Assembly: GCF_014204545.1 (NCBI RefSeq)
Contig: NZ_JACHLJ010000001.1
Coordinates: 1 to 64,000 of the forward strand
Direction: 5' to 3'
Length of the DNA: 64,000 nucleotides
Origin: Brevundimonas vesicularis
GTDB taxonomy: Bacteria > Pseudomonadota > Alphaproteobacteria > Caulobacterales > Caulobacteraceae
Numbering within the stretch: the stretch's first letter is position 1; each line of letters starts with the position of its first letter. The translations under genes were made by a program, and so were the position numbers. Below the pieces are notes generated by a model. That model searched no databases and was not told the origin of the DNA. It worked only from the letters and a program-made list of their open reading frames with translations. This document shows, piece by piece, positions 1 to 10,000 of this stretch.

Positions 1-281
<281 letters not shown>

Positions 282-365
282 TTCTCAGCAAAACTCATTC
301 GATGATTGCTCCTTGACCAGAGCAATCTCAGACAATGTCTTCTCATCATCCGCTGTCCCCCTGGT

Positions 366-485
366 TGACCTGGTGGCTACGTCGGAGGTTCCCCACCCGA
401 TCCCATTCCGAACTCGGTCGTTAAGCCCTCCAGAGCCAATGGTACTTCGTCTCAAGGCGCGGGAGAGTAGGTCGCCGCCGGGTCT
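366..485 (+). rRNA. rrf: 5S ribosomal RNA
   Basis: About 120 nt with the conserved 5S core (cccgatcccattccgaactc near 397-416) and the loop region ggtacttcgtctcaaggcgc. The ends pair as a terminal helix: gacctgg at 367-373 with ccgggtc at 478-484. It sits about 85 nt after the 23S end, in the same orientation, and is transcribed with it. Confidence 0.92.
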
Positions 486-570
486 ACCAGGCGGACAGCC
501 GATGATGAACAAACACCGCAATCGCGGTCCTTCTCGAACCGTTCTTCCTTCACGATACTCTACCGTTTGC

Positions 571-647
<77 letters not shown>

Positions 648-678
648 GATCATCCTTACACCTTGTGAGGACCCCAGA

Positions 679-706
679 AGCCCCGCCCGAAACGGCGGGG
701 CTTTTT
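679..706 (+). terminator. Rho-independent terminator of the rrn/tRNA-fMet operon
   Basis: A perfect GC-rich stem (agccccgcc at 679-687 with ggcggggct at 693-701) and a short loop are followed by a run of T (702-705). It lies about 30 nt after the tRNA and closes the rRNA transcription unit. Its position also protects the rrn operon from transcription of the pseudogene that faces it. Confidence 0.85.
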
Positions 707-714
707 GATGTCTG

Positions 715-1440
715 GCCTTCACTCAGACCTAGCAACACGGCCAAGCTGCCATGCACCTGCAGGTAGAACTTGCCAAAGCCTTCCAGGGGATAGAAATCGA
801 CTGGGTCGATCAGCTTGCAGATCTCTGTGCGGAGACCTCTTCGCCGAGCGCCGCCCTGTGTTTGGAGGCTTGCGATAGCGACGGCGTTTCAGCAGGCGCA
901 CACCGATATAGAGCTCCTGACAGGGGATACCGTCGCCGGCGCGGCGATCGTAGATGGCGCACGGGGTGCAATCGCCACCGCGCGGACCTGGTTCGCCCTC
1001 AGCACTGAGCGCGTGGGCGATGGTGCGCGGGCTGTTGCCGTCGGCATAGTCGGCGAAGACCCCGACGAACGACCTCGGCCTCGTGCGGATGACCATGCTC
1101 CTCGGTGGCGTCGCGGTAGAGTCGGTAGCCGTAGCAGCGCCTCCACCCGAGCAGCCGACCTTAGCGCTGGCCACCAGGCCACGCCGCGCGCGACAGGCGG
1201 TCTAGGGCCTCGGTCATGACCACATCAAACCCGCCGCGCTTAGCCTTGCGGAAGAGACTTTGTACGCCGGGCCGGTTCGCTAGAGTGGCGCCGGAGATGC
1301 CGGGGTCGGTGAAGCCGGCCGCCTCGTTCCAGCCATTGACATGAATGAGCGTATTGCCGCGAACTGGTCCTGGGCCGAGCGCTGGCTCTGCAGGTCGGAC
1401 GAGTACCGGGCGTGAAGGGCTACGCGTCCGCGCAAGCGTT
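715..1440 (-). pseudogene. Decayed large serine recombinase (resolvase/invertase family)
   Basis: Pieces of a serine site-specific recombinase appear in order on the minus strand but in different frames. The N-terminal catalytic stretch (ARYSSDLQSQRSAQDQ, with the nucleophile-type serine) is at about 1430-1370. After a frame change comes FTDPGISGATL...EALDRLSR at about 1310-1200. A recombinase-domain piece (VFADYADGNSPRTIAHAL) lies near 1085-1030. A C-terminal tail (FYLQVHGSLAVLLGL) is near 770-725. The gap between the second and third pieces is only about 40 codons where intact family members have roughly 110, so there is an internal deletion plus several frameshifts. It points at tRNA-fMet, as integrases of tRNA-inserted elements often do. 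It is certainly non-functional. Confidence 0.75.
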
Positions 1441-1457
1441 GGGGCCAGCGGCTGCAA

Positions 1458-1725
1458 GATGACGAGCTTGCCTGCCGTGATGGAGGACGGCAGGGAAGTG
1501 CGGGCGTCGAACGATGGTTTCGCAGTGGCGGGCGGGTTGAGTTTGTGGCTTACGAGTGAAGCATCCAGGTTTGTCGGGTTAGGTGGGGCGCTTGTCTACA
1601 GCTTTGGGCTGCAAGTTAACGCTTTTTGGTAAGCTGTCTGCTATTGATTTCGAATGATAAAGGCCGCGCGCATTCAAGTGCGGGCTTGTTTCGGTCGCGG
1701 CCGAAAAACTTTGAGAGACTTGGTC
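1458..1725. other. Intergenic leader upstream of the cellulose operon
   Basis: This stretch lies between the recombinase remnant and the first cellulose gene. It is more AT-rich towards its end (about 1600-1670) than the flanking coding DNA, so the operon promoter is probably here. I could not identify a convincing -35/-10 pair or operator. No coding frame in it resembles a known protein. Confidence 0.4.
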
Positions 1726-1977
1726 GTGAGAATAGAAACAAAACGTCTGTTGGACAGGCTGGGTCAATCCGACTTCCAGTATCGCGAATATGAGAGTGCG
1801 GCATCGGCGGGTGCCGAGCGCTGGCCGTTGTTCGAACTGGTCTCGCGCCAACTGCGCGCCAGTCACGCCCATTCCGCTCCAGAGGCTTTGCCCGATGCGC
1901 AGGCAGTGAATGCGGTCGATAGTGGAAACTCGATCCAAGCCCTTGTCGTTCGGATCGCGACGGGACGCGATCGATGA
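1726..1977 (+). CDS. bcsR: BcsR-like small cellulose biosynthesis protein
   Basis: This 83-residue protein opens the cellulose operon and overlaps bcsQ by 4 nt. The segment LLDRLGQSDFQYREYES followed by ERWPLFELV resembles enterobacterial BcsR, where a short helix, a conserved tyrosine and an RWPLL motif occur in the same order. BcsR partners BcsQ in assembling the inner-membrane cellulose synthase complex in enterics. I prefer the GTG start at 1726 because a purine-rich stretch (gagag, 1712-1716) precedes it at suitable spacing. The ATG at 1654 would add 24 residues with no visible ribosome-binding site. The assignment rests on a short motif and position, so it is moderate. Confidence 0.6.
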   Translation: MRIETKRLLDRLGQSDFQYREYESAASAGAERWPLFELVSRQLRASHAHSAPEALPDAQAVNAVDSGNSIQALVVRIATGRDR

Positions 1978-2624
1978 TCCGGGTCGCCATCACTTCTCTG
2001 CGCGGCGGCGCTGGCGTGACCGCGCTGGTTTCCGGCATGGCGCAGGCCGCCGCTGCCGAGGGATTGGACGTCACCTGCGTGGATGCGGATGACCAGGGTC
2101 TGCTGAAGCATCATCTTGGCCTAGCGTCCCTCTCGGACGACGGCGAGAACAGAAGCGCCAACGCACGCATCACACTGCGGACAGGGCAGGACTGGAACGT
2201 CGTGAACGGCGCCGACCTGGCTATTTTCGACCTACCGCGCGCTCGGCCCGATCTCCGTGACGACGTGATGGCAGACGCAGACGCCATCGTGCTGGTAGTG
2301 CCGGCGTCCGCGTCCGGTCTGGCGCTTGCGCCCAGCGTGAAAGCCTTCCTCTCGGCGGGTGAGAACCGTTTCCTGCTGATCAATTTCGCCGACAGTCGCG
2401 TGGCGTTGAAGACGGCCGCCGCAAGCTATCTGCAAGAGCAGTTCGGCGATCGGGTGATCGGCCAGGTTCGTCTGGACGAGGCGGTGGATGAGGCGCTCGC
2501 CGCTCTGGACACCCTGTCGTCGACCTCGCCCTATAGCGCCGCCTGGACCGACATTCGCGTCGCCTTCGTCAGCTTGCTCAACAAGATGAACAGCCTGCCC
2601 GTCGCTGCGGTGATGGCGAAGTGA
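1974..2624 (+). CDS. bcsQ: BcsQ, MinD/ParA-like ATPase of the cellulose synthase complex
   Basis: This 216-residue ParA/MinD-fold protein sits between the bcsR-like gene and bcsA, overlapping both by 4 nt. The N-terminus carries a degenerate deviant Walker A motif (SLRGGAGVTALVSGMA, residues about 7-22) in which the usual GKT lysine is absent. Enterobacterial BcsQ as I recall it reads RGGVGTT there, so the change fits the family. A Walker B-like segment (LAIFDLPRARPD) follows near residue 85. In enterics BcsQ supports localisation and activity of cellulose synthase at the inner membrane. It is shorter than typical BcsQ (about 240-250 residues). Confidence 0.85.
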   Translation: MIRVAITSLRGGAGVTALVSGMAQAAAAEGLDVTCVDADDQGLLKHHLGLASLSDDGENRSANARITLRTGQDWNVVNGADLAIFDLPRARPDLRDDVMADADAIVLVVPASASGLALAPSVKAFLSAGENRFLLINFADSRVALKTAAASYLQEQFGDRVIGQVRLDEAVDEALAALDTLSSTSPYSAAWTDIRVAFVSLLNKMNSLPVAAVMAK

Positions 2625-4654
2625 GACGGTCCGTTTCCACACCGACGGCGGGCGACGGCCTGCGCTGGGCGGGACTGGCCCTGGCGACCTTGCTGGCCGC
2701 CGGTCTGGTCATCGCCGTGATCGTGACGCCGCTTGATCTGGGCGGGCAGTGGATTTTCGCCATCGGCATGATCGTGCCGATGGCTCTATTGCAGTTCCGC
2801 GTGGCGCGTCGCGCGACCGTGGTCATCTGCCTGATCTCGCTACTGGCCTCGACCCGCTACATCTGGTGGCGGGCGACCAATACGCTGACGTTCGATCACC
2901 TTTCGGAATACTTCCTGGGCGGCGGGCTGTTTCTGGCGGAGGTGTTCGCCTGGCTGATCCACGTCCTGGGCCTGCTGCAGATCCTTTGGCCGCTGCGACG
3001 CCCGCCGGTCGCTCTCACCGGCGCCGACGACGATCTGCCGACCGTTGACATCTACATTCCGACCTACAACGAAGATCTGGCCATCGTTCAGAGCACCGTG
3101 TTCGCGGCGATGGCGGTCGATTATCCGGCCGATAAGGTCAGGGTCTATATTCTGGATGACGGCGGACGGCCCGAGTTCAGGCGGTTCGCCAAATATGCGG
3201 GCTGTGGATACCTGACTCGACCCGACAACGCCCATGCCAAGGCCGGTAATCTGAATGCCGCCCTGCCGCGCACCCAAGGCGAACTGATCTGCATCTTCGA
3301 CTGCGATCACGTCGCCACGCGCGCCTTCCTGCAGATGACGGTGGGCTGGTTCCAGCGGGATGCGGAGTTGGCCCTGCTGCAGACCCCGCACCATTTCTAT
3401 TCTCGCGACCCGATCCAGCGCAACTTCACGATGCTGGGCGAACTGCCGGGCGAGGGCGAGCTCTTCTATGACGTGGTGCAGGACGGCAACGACTTCTGGA
3501 ACGCCTCGTTCTTCTGTGGATCCTGCGCCATCATTCGTCGCTCTGCCCTGGCGGAGGTCGGCGGGTTCGCCGGCGAGACCGTCACCGAGGACGCCCATAC
3601 GGCCCTGAAGCTTCAGCGGCTGGGCTGGCGGTCGGCCTATCTGAACATCAAGCTGTCGGCGGGTCTGGCGACCGAGAAGCTGGCTCTGCACATCGGTCAG
3701 CGCGCGCGCTGGGCGCGGGGCATGTCGCAGATGCTCAGGATCGACAATCCGTTGCTAGGCCCGGGCCTGACCCTGCCGCAGCGGCTCTGCTACCTGAACG
3801 CCATGCTGCACTTCCAGTTTCCGCTGCCGCGCATCGTCTTCCTGACGTCGCCGCTGGCGTTCCTGCTGGCGGGTCAGAGCGTAATCCATGCGGCGGCGCC
3901 GATGATCTTCGCCTATGCGGCGCCCCACCTGTTCGGCGCCATGATCGCCACGCACCGGGTGCAAGGCGGTAGTCGGCGGTTGTTCTGGAGCGACATCTAC
4001 GAGTCCCTGCTGGCCTTCCATCTGCTTCGGCCGACCCTGGAAACGCTGGTCAATCCCAAACTGGGCAAGTTCAACGTGACGGCCAAGGGCGGCGTGATCG
4101 ACAAGCCCTTCTTCGACTATGGGAGCGTCATGCCGCACATGGTGGTGGCGGCGTTGCTGGCCGCCGGTCTTTGCGCGGGCTTCGGTCGTCTGGTGCTCGG
4201 AACCGCCGATGTCTGGACGGTGGTGATGAACATGGCCTGGTCGGTGTTCAGCCTGTTGATCCTGATCTCGGCGATCATGATCGGCCGCGAGTCCCGCCAG
4301 TCCCGGCACAGCGTCCGCATCGAGGCCGCCCTGCCCGTCACTCTATTTTTCGACAATGGCGCGGTGATCGACGCCGTGACAGAAGACGCCTCCATCGGGG
4401 GGTTGGCGGTTCGGATTCCCAGCGACCTTGACCTGTCGAACCTGGCCGTGACCGAGGTCGAACTCCGCACGGGCGGGGAAAATTTGGTGCTGCCGGTGAA
4501 GGCGGCGGGGGCAGGGGCCGGCCTGCTGCGGGTGCGGTTCCTGGAGCTGTCGTTCGAACAACGTATGGGCCTCAGCGTCGCCGTCCTGGGGCGTTCCGAC
4601 GCTTGGGAAACGGAAGATCTGAAGCTTGAAAATTCTATGGTGAAAGCCGCCTGA
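2621..4654 (+). CDS. bcsA: BcsA, cellulose synthase catalytic subunit (UDP-forming)
   Basis: This 677-residue inner-membrane GT2 enzyme polymerises UDP-glucose into cellulose and moves the chain through the membrane. N-terminal membrane segments (about residues 15-115) precede the GT2 domain. The signature residues are visible: YIPTYNE (about 144-150), DDGG (D179/D180), FDCDH (D227, D229), VTEDAH (catalytic-base aspartate about 324) and QRARW (360-364). Further membrane helices follow. A C-terminal PilZ domain carries RQSRHSVR and DASIGG, the paired motifs that bind cyclic di-GMP, so activity should depend on c-di-GMP. It starts with GTG overlapping the bcsQ stop. It is shorter at the N-terminus than the enterobacterial form (about 870 residues). 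Confidence 0.97.
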   Translation: MRRSVSTPTAGDGLRWAGLALATLLAAGLVIAVIVTPLDLGGQWIFAIGMIVPMALLQFRVARRATVVICLISLLASTRYIWWRATNTLTFDHLSEYFLGGGLFLAEVFAWLIHVLGLLQILWPLRRPPVALTGADDDLPTVDIYIPTYNEDLAIVQSTVFAAMAVDYPADKVRVYILDDGGRPEFRRFAKYAGCGYLTRPDNAHAKAGNLNAALPRTQGELICIFDCDHVATRAFLQMTVGWFQRDAELALLQTPHHFYSRDPIQRNFTMLGELPGEGELFYDVVQDGNDFWNASFFCGSCAIIRRSALAEVGGFAGETVTEDAHTALKLQRLGWRSAYLNIKLSAGLATEKLALHIGQRARWARGMSQMLRIDNPLLGPGLTLPQRLCYLNAMLHFQFPLPRIVFLTSPLAFLLAGQSVIHAAAPMIFAYAAPHLFGAMIATHRVQGGSRRLFWSDIYESLLAFHLLRPTLETLVNPKLGKFNVTAKGGVIDKPFFDYGSVMPHMVVAALLAAGLCAGFGRLVLGTADVWTVVMNMAWSVFSLLILISAIMIGRESRQSRHSVRIEAALPVTLFFDNGAVIDAVTEDASIGGLAVRIPSDLDLSNLAVTEVELRTGGENLVLPVKAAGAGAGLLRVRFLELSFEQRMGLSVAVLGRSDAWETEDLKLENSMVKAA

Positions 4655-7017
4655 TGACTGTCGGTCCCAAGTCAAATCTCCGCCGTCAGTCGGGCCTGGC
4701 GCGCGGCCTGAGCGTTTCCGGTCTGGCGCTGATGCTTGTCATCTCGCCGGTTGCTGGCGCGACGGCGCAAACCACCAGCGCCATTCGCGGCGTCGACGGC
4801 GGCGTCCAATCCGACGCCATCGGATCCACGCCCCAGGTCTCGGCCGAGGTGCAGGCGCGGATGAACACCGTGGCGACCGTGGATCGCCTAGGTCAGGGTC
4901 AGAGGCACGTTCGCGCCAGCCTGCGCGATCTGCAGGTCCGTCAGAGCGTGCGTCTGCGCGGCGTCGATGGCGAGGTCGGCATTCCGTTCGGCGGTCGCGC
5001 CGACGAAATCCTCAAGTCCGGCCGGCTGGTGCTCGATTTCGGCTATTCGCCAGCCATGCTGCCGGATCTCAGCAGCCTGACGGTGTTGATCAACGACGAG
5101 GTGGTGCGCAGCGTGCCCCTGCCCAAGGCGGGCGCGGACCGGACGCGGATCGAGGTGCCGATCGATCCATCCCTGATCGTGCCCGGCGACAACCGCCTCA
5201 ACCTGCGCTTGATCGGCCACTACACCCGCGACTGCGAGGATCCGCTGCATTCGACCTTGTGGGCCAATGTCAGTAATGTCCGCTCGTATCTCGACTTAAA
5301 CTTCCAGAAGGTCGGCGGCGCGCCGAACCTTCAGACCTATCCCGCGCCCTTCTATGACGCGCACGACATTGCACCGCTGAGGCTGCCGTTCGTGTTCGGC
5401 GGCGAGCCGTCGAATGGCGATCTGGAAGCGGCGGCGGCGATGGCCAGCGCCTTTGGCGCAATGGCCAGCTATCGCGGTTTCAGCTTCCCGGCCTCGGTCG
5501 GCAGCTTGCCGGATGGCGACTCTATCGCCTTCATGACGCCCGACCACATGCTGCCGGAACTGGCTCGGACCATCACCGGACCGTCGGCGGCGATCGTTCG
5601 CCATCCGCGCGATCCCTACAGCACGGTCCTGTTGATCATGGGCCGCGACGCGACAGAACTAAAGCAGGCCGCAGCGGGGCTGGCCTATGCCCAGGGCAGT
5701 CTGAACGGCGACTACGTCGACCTGTCGGGCGGCGCCGCTCCCGCCTATGGTCCGAATAGCGCGCCACGCTGGCTGACGATCGATCGTCCGGTCCGTCTCG
5801 GCGACCTGGCCGAGACCAAGAACCTGACGGGGATGGGGCTTCAGCCCGGCCGTCTGGCCGCGACCTTCCGCCTGGCCCCCGATCTATTCTTCTGGCCGGC
5901 CGAGGGCGCCAAGCTGAACGCCATCTATAACTATCCGCGCGGAGAGTGGATGGATCGCGAGCGGTCGCGGCTCGACGTGACGGTGAACGGCCAGTACGTC
6001 CGGTCGCTGCCGCTGCAGACGCGCGGGTTCGGGTTCTGGGGCAAGGAGCCGGGTGTGACCTCGCATCGCTCAACGGCGACGGCGACCCTTCCGGCCTATA
6101 CCCTGTTTGGCAAGAACGAACTGGGCTTCACCTACGACCTGCAGGTCAGCGATCCCGGCGAATGCGTGGGGCAACTGCCCAAGAACGTCATGTCCTCCAT
6201 CGATCCGGGCAGCACCCTGGACTTCAGCGGCGCTCACCACGCCACGCGTATGCCCAATCTTGCCCTGTTCACAGGCGGGGGCTTCCCATTTACGCGGACG
6301 CCTGACCTGGGCGAGACGGCGGTGCTGATGGGCGCCAATCCGTCGGCGGGCGAGATCGAGGCCTTCCTGAACCTGATGGGGCAGTTCGGGGATTCGACCG
6401 GCGCCGCCGCGACGCGCGTGGCCGTCATGCGGACCCTGCAACCCAGCCGGATGGCCGACAAAGACATCCTGGTGGTCGGAAGCGCCGATCTGGCGAGGAA
6501 CGACCAGTTGTTCGAGGATGCGCCGGTGGGGTTCCGCAACGAACGCGTCGAGGTCGCGCGCTTGGCGCCGCTTGAGCGTTTCTTTGGTTGGTTCGCGCCT
6601 GAGCGTCGCGACAATCCCGAAGACATTGAAACGGCCGTCGGTCCCGCAAACGGCTTCGAGGGCCTGACCAGCTTCCCGTCGCCCTATTCGAAGGATCGCC
6701 ATGTCGTGGCGGTTCTAAGCAGCCAGCCGGACGCCTTGCCGCAACTGACCAGTCTGCTGCCCACGGCCGATGCGAAGGCGCAGATCCGGGGTGATCTGGT
6801 CGTGCGCAGCGGCACGGAGTTCAAGGCCTATCAGGTGCGTTCGACGCACTGGCGCGGCGAACTTCCATGGTGGCTGGGCATCAGCTACTGGTTCGCGCAG
6901 CGGCCGTTCATGCTGGCGCTGGCGGCCATCCTGGCAGCAGTGCTGATCGGCTTCCCGCTTTATTATTCGCTCAAGGCACACGGTCGCAGACGACTGGCGG
7001 GCTCCGACCATGAATAG
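4654..7017 (+). CDS. bcsB: BcsB, periplasmic cellulose synthase subunit
   Basis: This 787-residue periplasmic partner of BcsA is anchored by a C-terminal helix (PFMLALAAILAAVLIGFPLY, about 757-776) that packs against BcsA and is needed for catalysis. A signal peptide is evident (GLALMLVISPVAGATAQ, cleavage near residue 35). The body contains alternating carbohydrate-binding and flavodoxin-like domains typical of the family, including a conserved RDCEDPLHS-type segment near residue 192. The ATG overlaps the bcsA stop by one base (TGATG), so the two are probably co-translated. Length matches the family. Confidence 0.95.
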   Translation: MTVGPKSNLRRQSGLARGLSVSGLALMLVISPVAGATAQTTSAIRGVDGGVQSDAIGSTPQVSAEVQARMNTVATVDRLGQGQRHVRASLRDLQVRQSVRLRGVDGEVGIPFGGRADEILKSGRLVLDFGYSPAMLPDLSSLTVLINDEVVRSVPLPKAGADRTRIEVPIDPSLIVPGDNRLNLRLIGHYTRDCEDPLHSTLWANVSNVRSYLDLNFQKVGGAPNLQTYPAPFYDAHDIAPLRLPFVFGGEPSNGDLEAAAAMASAFGAMASYRGFSFPASVGSLPDGDSIAFMTPDHMLPELARTITGPSAAIVRHPRDPYSTVLLIMGRDATELKQAAAGLAYAQGSLNGDYVDLSGGAAPAYGPNSAPRWLTIDRPVRLGDLAETKNLTGMGLQPGRLAATFRLAPDLFFWPAEGAKLNAIYNYPRGEWMDRERSRLDVTVNGQYVRSLPLQTRGFGFWGKEPGVTSHRSTATATLPAYTLFGKNELGFTYDLQVSDPGECVGQLPKNVMSSIDPGSTLDFSGAHHATRMPNLALFTGGGFPFTRTPDLGETAVLMGANPSAGEIEAFLNLMGQFGDSTGAAATRVAVMRTLQPSRMADKDILVVGSADLARNDQLFEDAPVGFRNERVEVARLAPLERFFGWFAPERRDNPEDIETAVGPANGFEGLTSFPSPYSKDRHVVAVLSSQPDALPQLTSLLPTADAKAQIRGDLVVRSGTEFKAYQVRSTHWRGELPWWLGISYWFAQRPFMLALAAILAAVLIGFPLYYSLKAHGRRRLAGSDHE

Positions 7018-10000
7018 GCTGTGGCCCATGAAGTCTCTGTTGAAACTCTCGGTGGCGAGCGGCGTGGTCCTGCTGGCTCTGGTCGGGCCGATGAACGTCG
7101 CCTCCGCCCAAATCGGGTCGGGCGCGGTGGCGGACCTGGTTCGTCAGGGTGACTTCTGGCGTTCGCGCGGACGGGGCGACCTGGCGGCGCAGGCCTATAA
7201 CCGGGCTTTGCAGCTCGACCCCGGCAATGCCGCCGCCCGACGCGGTCTGGCCGGTCCGGCCCAGGGCCCGGCGCCTGCGGCGCCCGCTCGTCCTGCGCCT
7301 TCGACGGGCGACAGTTCGACGACGCAGGCGGCTGCGCCGCGCCAGACCGCTCAACCTCGCGCCACGACCTCGGCGGCCGATCGCGCCGGGCGAATGCGGG
7401 TCGCCGGCTATGCGGCGCTGGATCGCGGCGAGCTGGCCAGCGCGGCGACGCAATTTCAGCAGGCGCTGGCCATCAACGGCCGCGACACGGACGCCCTGGG
7501 CGGTCTCGGGGTGACCCGGCTGCGTCAGGAGCGGTTCAGCGAGGCCCGCGATCTTCTTGAACGCGCGTCCCAGGGCGCCGGCGCATCGCGCTGGACAGAA
7601 GCCTTGGCGTCCGCACGCTTCTTCGCCTTGCTGGGCGAGGCTGAAACGGCAGGGCAGGCCAACGACAGCCGCCGGTCCGAGGCGTTGCTGAACCAACTGC
7701 TCGCCAGCGCCGCAACGCCGGAGCAGAAGTCGCTCGTCGCGGTGCAACTGGGCGATCTGTTGATGCTCCAGTCGCGATACGCCGAGGCCCGCGCCGCCTA
7801 TGCGCAGGCGGAAGGGACGAGCGCCGACGCCGCCTACAAGATCGCCAATGCCGAAGCCGCGCAAGCGGCCGCCGACGGCAATCCCCAGCGCGCCGAAACC
7901 GCTTATCGCGAGGCGCTTGAGCGGGGCGGCGGCGGCGATCCTTGGCTGCGCTACGCCTTCGCCGGTTTCCTGCTGGAACAGGGACGCGCCAGCGACGGCG
8001 CCGCCATCATCCAGCCGTTGCAAACCTCTACATCCGCCGAAAGCCTGTATGCGGCGGCCCTCTACTACAATCAGGCCGAACGGCCGGCCGAAGCCCTGCG
8101 TCTGTTGCGCCGTGTGCCCGAGGCGGGCCGCACCGCCGAGATGCGGTCGCTGGAGGCGGAGGTCGGCCTGGTCGACGCCGAGAAACAGGCCCGCGCCCTG
8201 GCGGCATCGGGACGTGCAAACGAAGCGTTGGCCTTGCTGGACCGTCTGAACGTGCCCGGCGCGTCTGTCGGGCAGCAGATCCGTCTGGGCGGCGCCTATT
8301 ATGCCTTGGGCTCCCACGACCGTGCGGCCTCGCTCGCGTCCGCCGCTGCAGCTCAGCCAGGCGGATCGGCGACCTCGGTCGAGCCGCTGGTTCGCTTGCT
8401 GGCGCAGACCGGACAGGACGAAACGGCGCTAGGCGTGATCCAGCGTGCGACGGGCGGTTCGACGACCTCAGCCGCTGCGCGTCGTCTCTATTCGATCCTC
8501 GCCGTCGCCAGCGCGGACCGTCTGCGCGAAGACGGCATGAGGGCGGAGGCGTTTGATGTGCTCCAGTCCGGCTGGAGCGTCGCACCCCAGGATCCGGCGA
8601 TCCTGGTCTCGCTGGGCCGCCTCTATCAGGACGGCGACATGACCCAGGAAGCCGCCCAAGTCTTCGAACTGGCGCTTCAGCGCAAGCCCGGCGATCCCGA
8701 CGCCCTGACCGGCCTGGCCGACACCGCGTCGGCTCAGGGCGATTTCGCCAAGGCGCGTCAGTCCTATCGCCTGCTGCTGCGTGACCGGCCGCAGGACGTC
8801 AACGCCTATCTGACGGGCGCGCGTGTCGAACAGGCTGCGGGCGACCGCCGTGCAGCGCGCAGGCTGCTGGAACAGGCCGATGCCTTGGGGCAACCGCGCG
8901 GACTGGCCGCCGGATCGGCCTTCACCGTCGCCAACCCCTTCCGAAACGCATCGCAGAACCGGACATCCGTGCCGATCAATCCGTTCGCGCCCGAGACCTT
9001 GCGCGGCGTCGGGCGCAGCAGCGACGGCGAGCCGGTCAGGACGCCCGTTCAGCAGGCCCTGGCCGAGCTGGAAAGCGACGACGCGCCGATGGTGGACGCT
9101 GCTGTCGAGGCGCGGGTCCGCTCGGGTGAAGACGGTCTCAGCCGCCTGAACGCCCTGACAACGACCATCAGCGCCTCGACGCCCGTGGGCCAGGGACGGA
9201 TCGGTCTATCGGTCGCGCCCACGGTCATCGACGCCGGCGACCTGAACCGTTCCGCCAGCGCCCGTTTCGGCCGCAATGCGACGGCGGAAGCTCTGGCCAT
9301 CGTGGCCCAGCAGCCGACGGTTCTGGCCACGCCCGACAGCCAATACGCCGCAGGCGTGGCCCTCTCGGCCTATTACGAAAGCCCGACGATCTCGGCCGAC
9401 GTCGGCTCCACCCCGCTCGGGTTCGAGCGCAAGAACGTGCAGGCCGGCTTCACCTGGCGCCCGCGTCTGGGCGCGCATGGCGCCCTGAAGGTCTTTGCCG
9501 AACGTCGCCCCGTCACCGACAGCGTCCTGTCCTACGCCGGGGCCGTCGATCCGGTTTCAGGGCAAAGCTGGGGTTCGGTGATGAAGACCGGCGGCGGCAT
9601 CGGCGCCAGCTGGGAGCAGGGGGGGACAGGCCTGTTCGGCGATGTCGCCTACCGCGCCTATGCCGGTCAGGGCGTAAGCGACAACAAGGCGTTGGAGCTG
9701 AACATCGGCGCCTATCGTCGCCTGTACGGCAGCGATGCTATGAACGTCACAGCCGGGATTTCGCTGAACTATCAGGCGTTCGACCGCAACCTTTCTTACT
9801 TCACATTCGGCCACGGCGGTTATTTCAGCCCGCAGAGCTTCGTCAGCACGGCCTTCCCGATTGATGTGCGCTGGAAGCGTGGCGACTGGAGCATCAACGC
9901 CCAGTTCTCGCCGGGCTACCAGACCTATCAGCAGGATGCAGTCGCGCTCTATCCCGAAGATCCGACTGCCCAGGGGCAACTGACGGCGCTGAAACTGCTG

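Noticed and set aside
6971..8317. Minus-strand frame of 448 codons opposite bcsC
   Set aside because: It mirrors the TPR-coding strand and its composition is that of antisense GC-rich DNA; no family resemblance.
7100..8900. Tandem nucleotide repeats in bcsC
   Set aside because: They reflect protein-level TPR motifs and do not form exact DNA repeats; no CRISPR-like spacing exists anywhere in the window.
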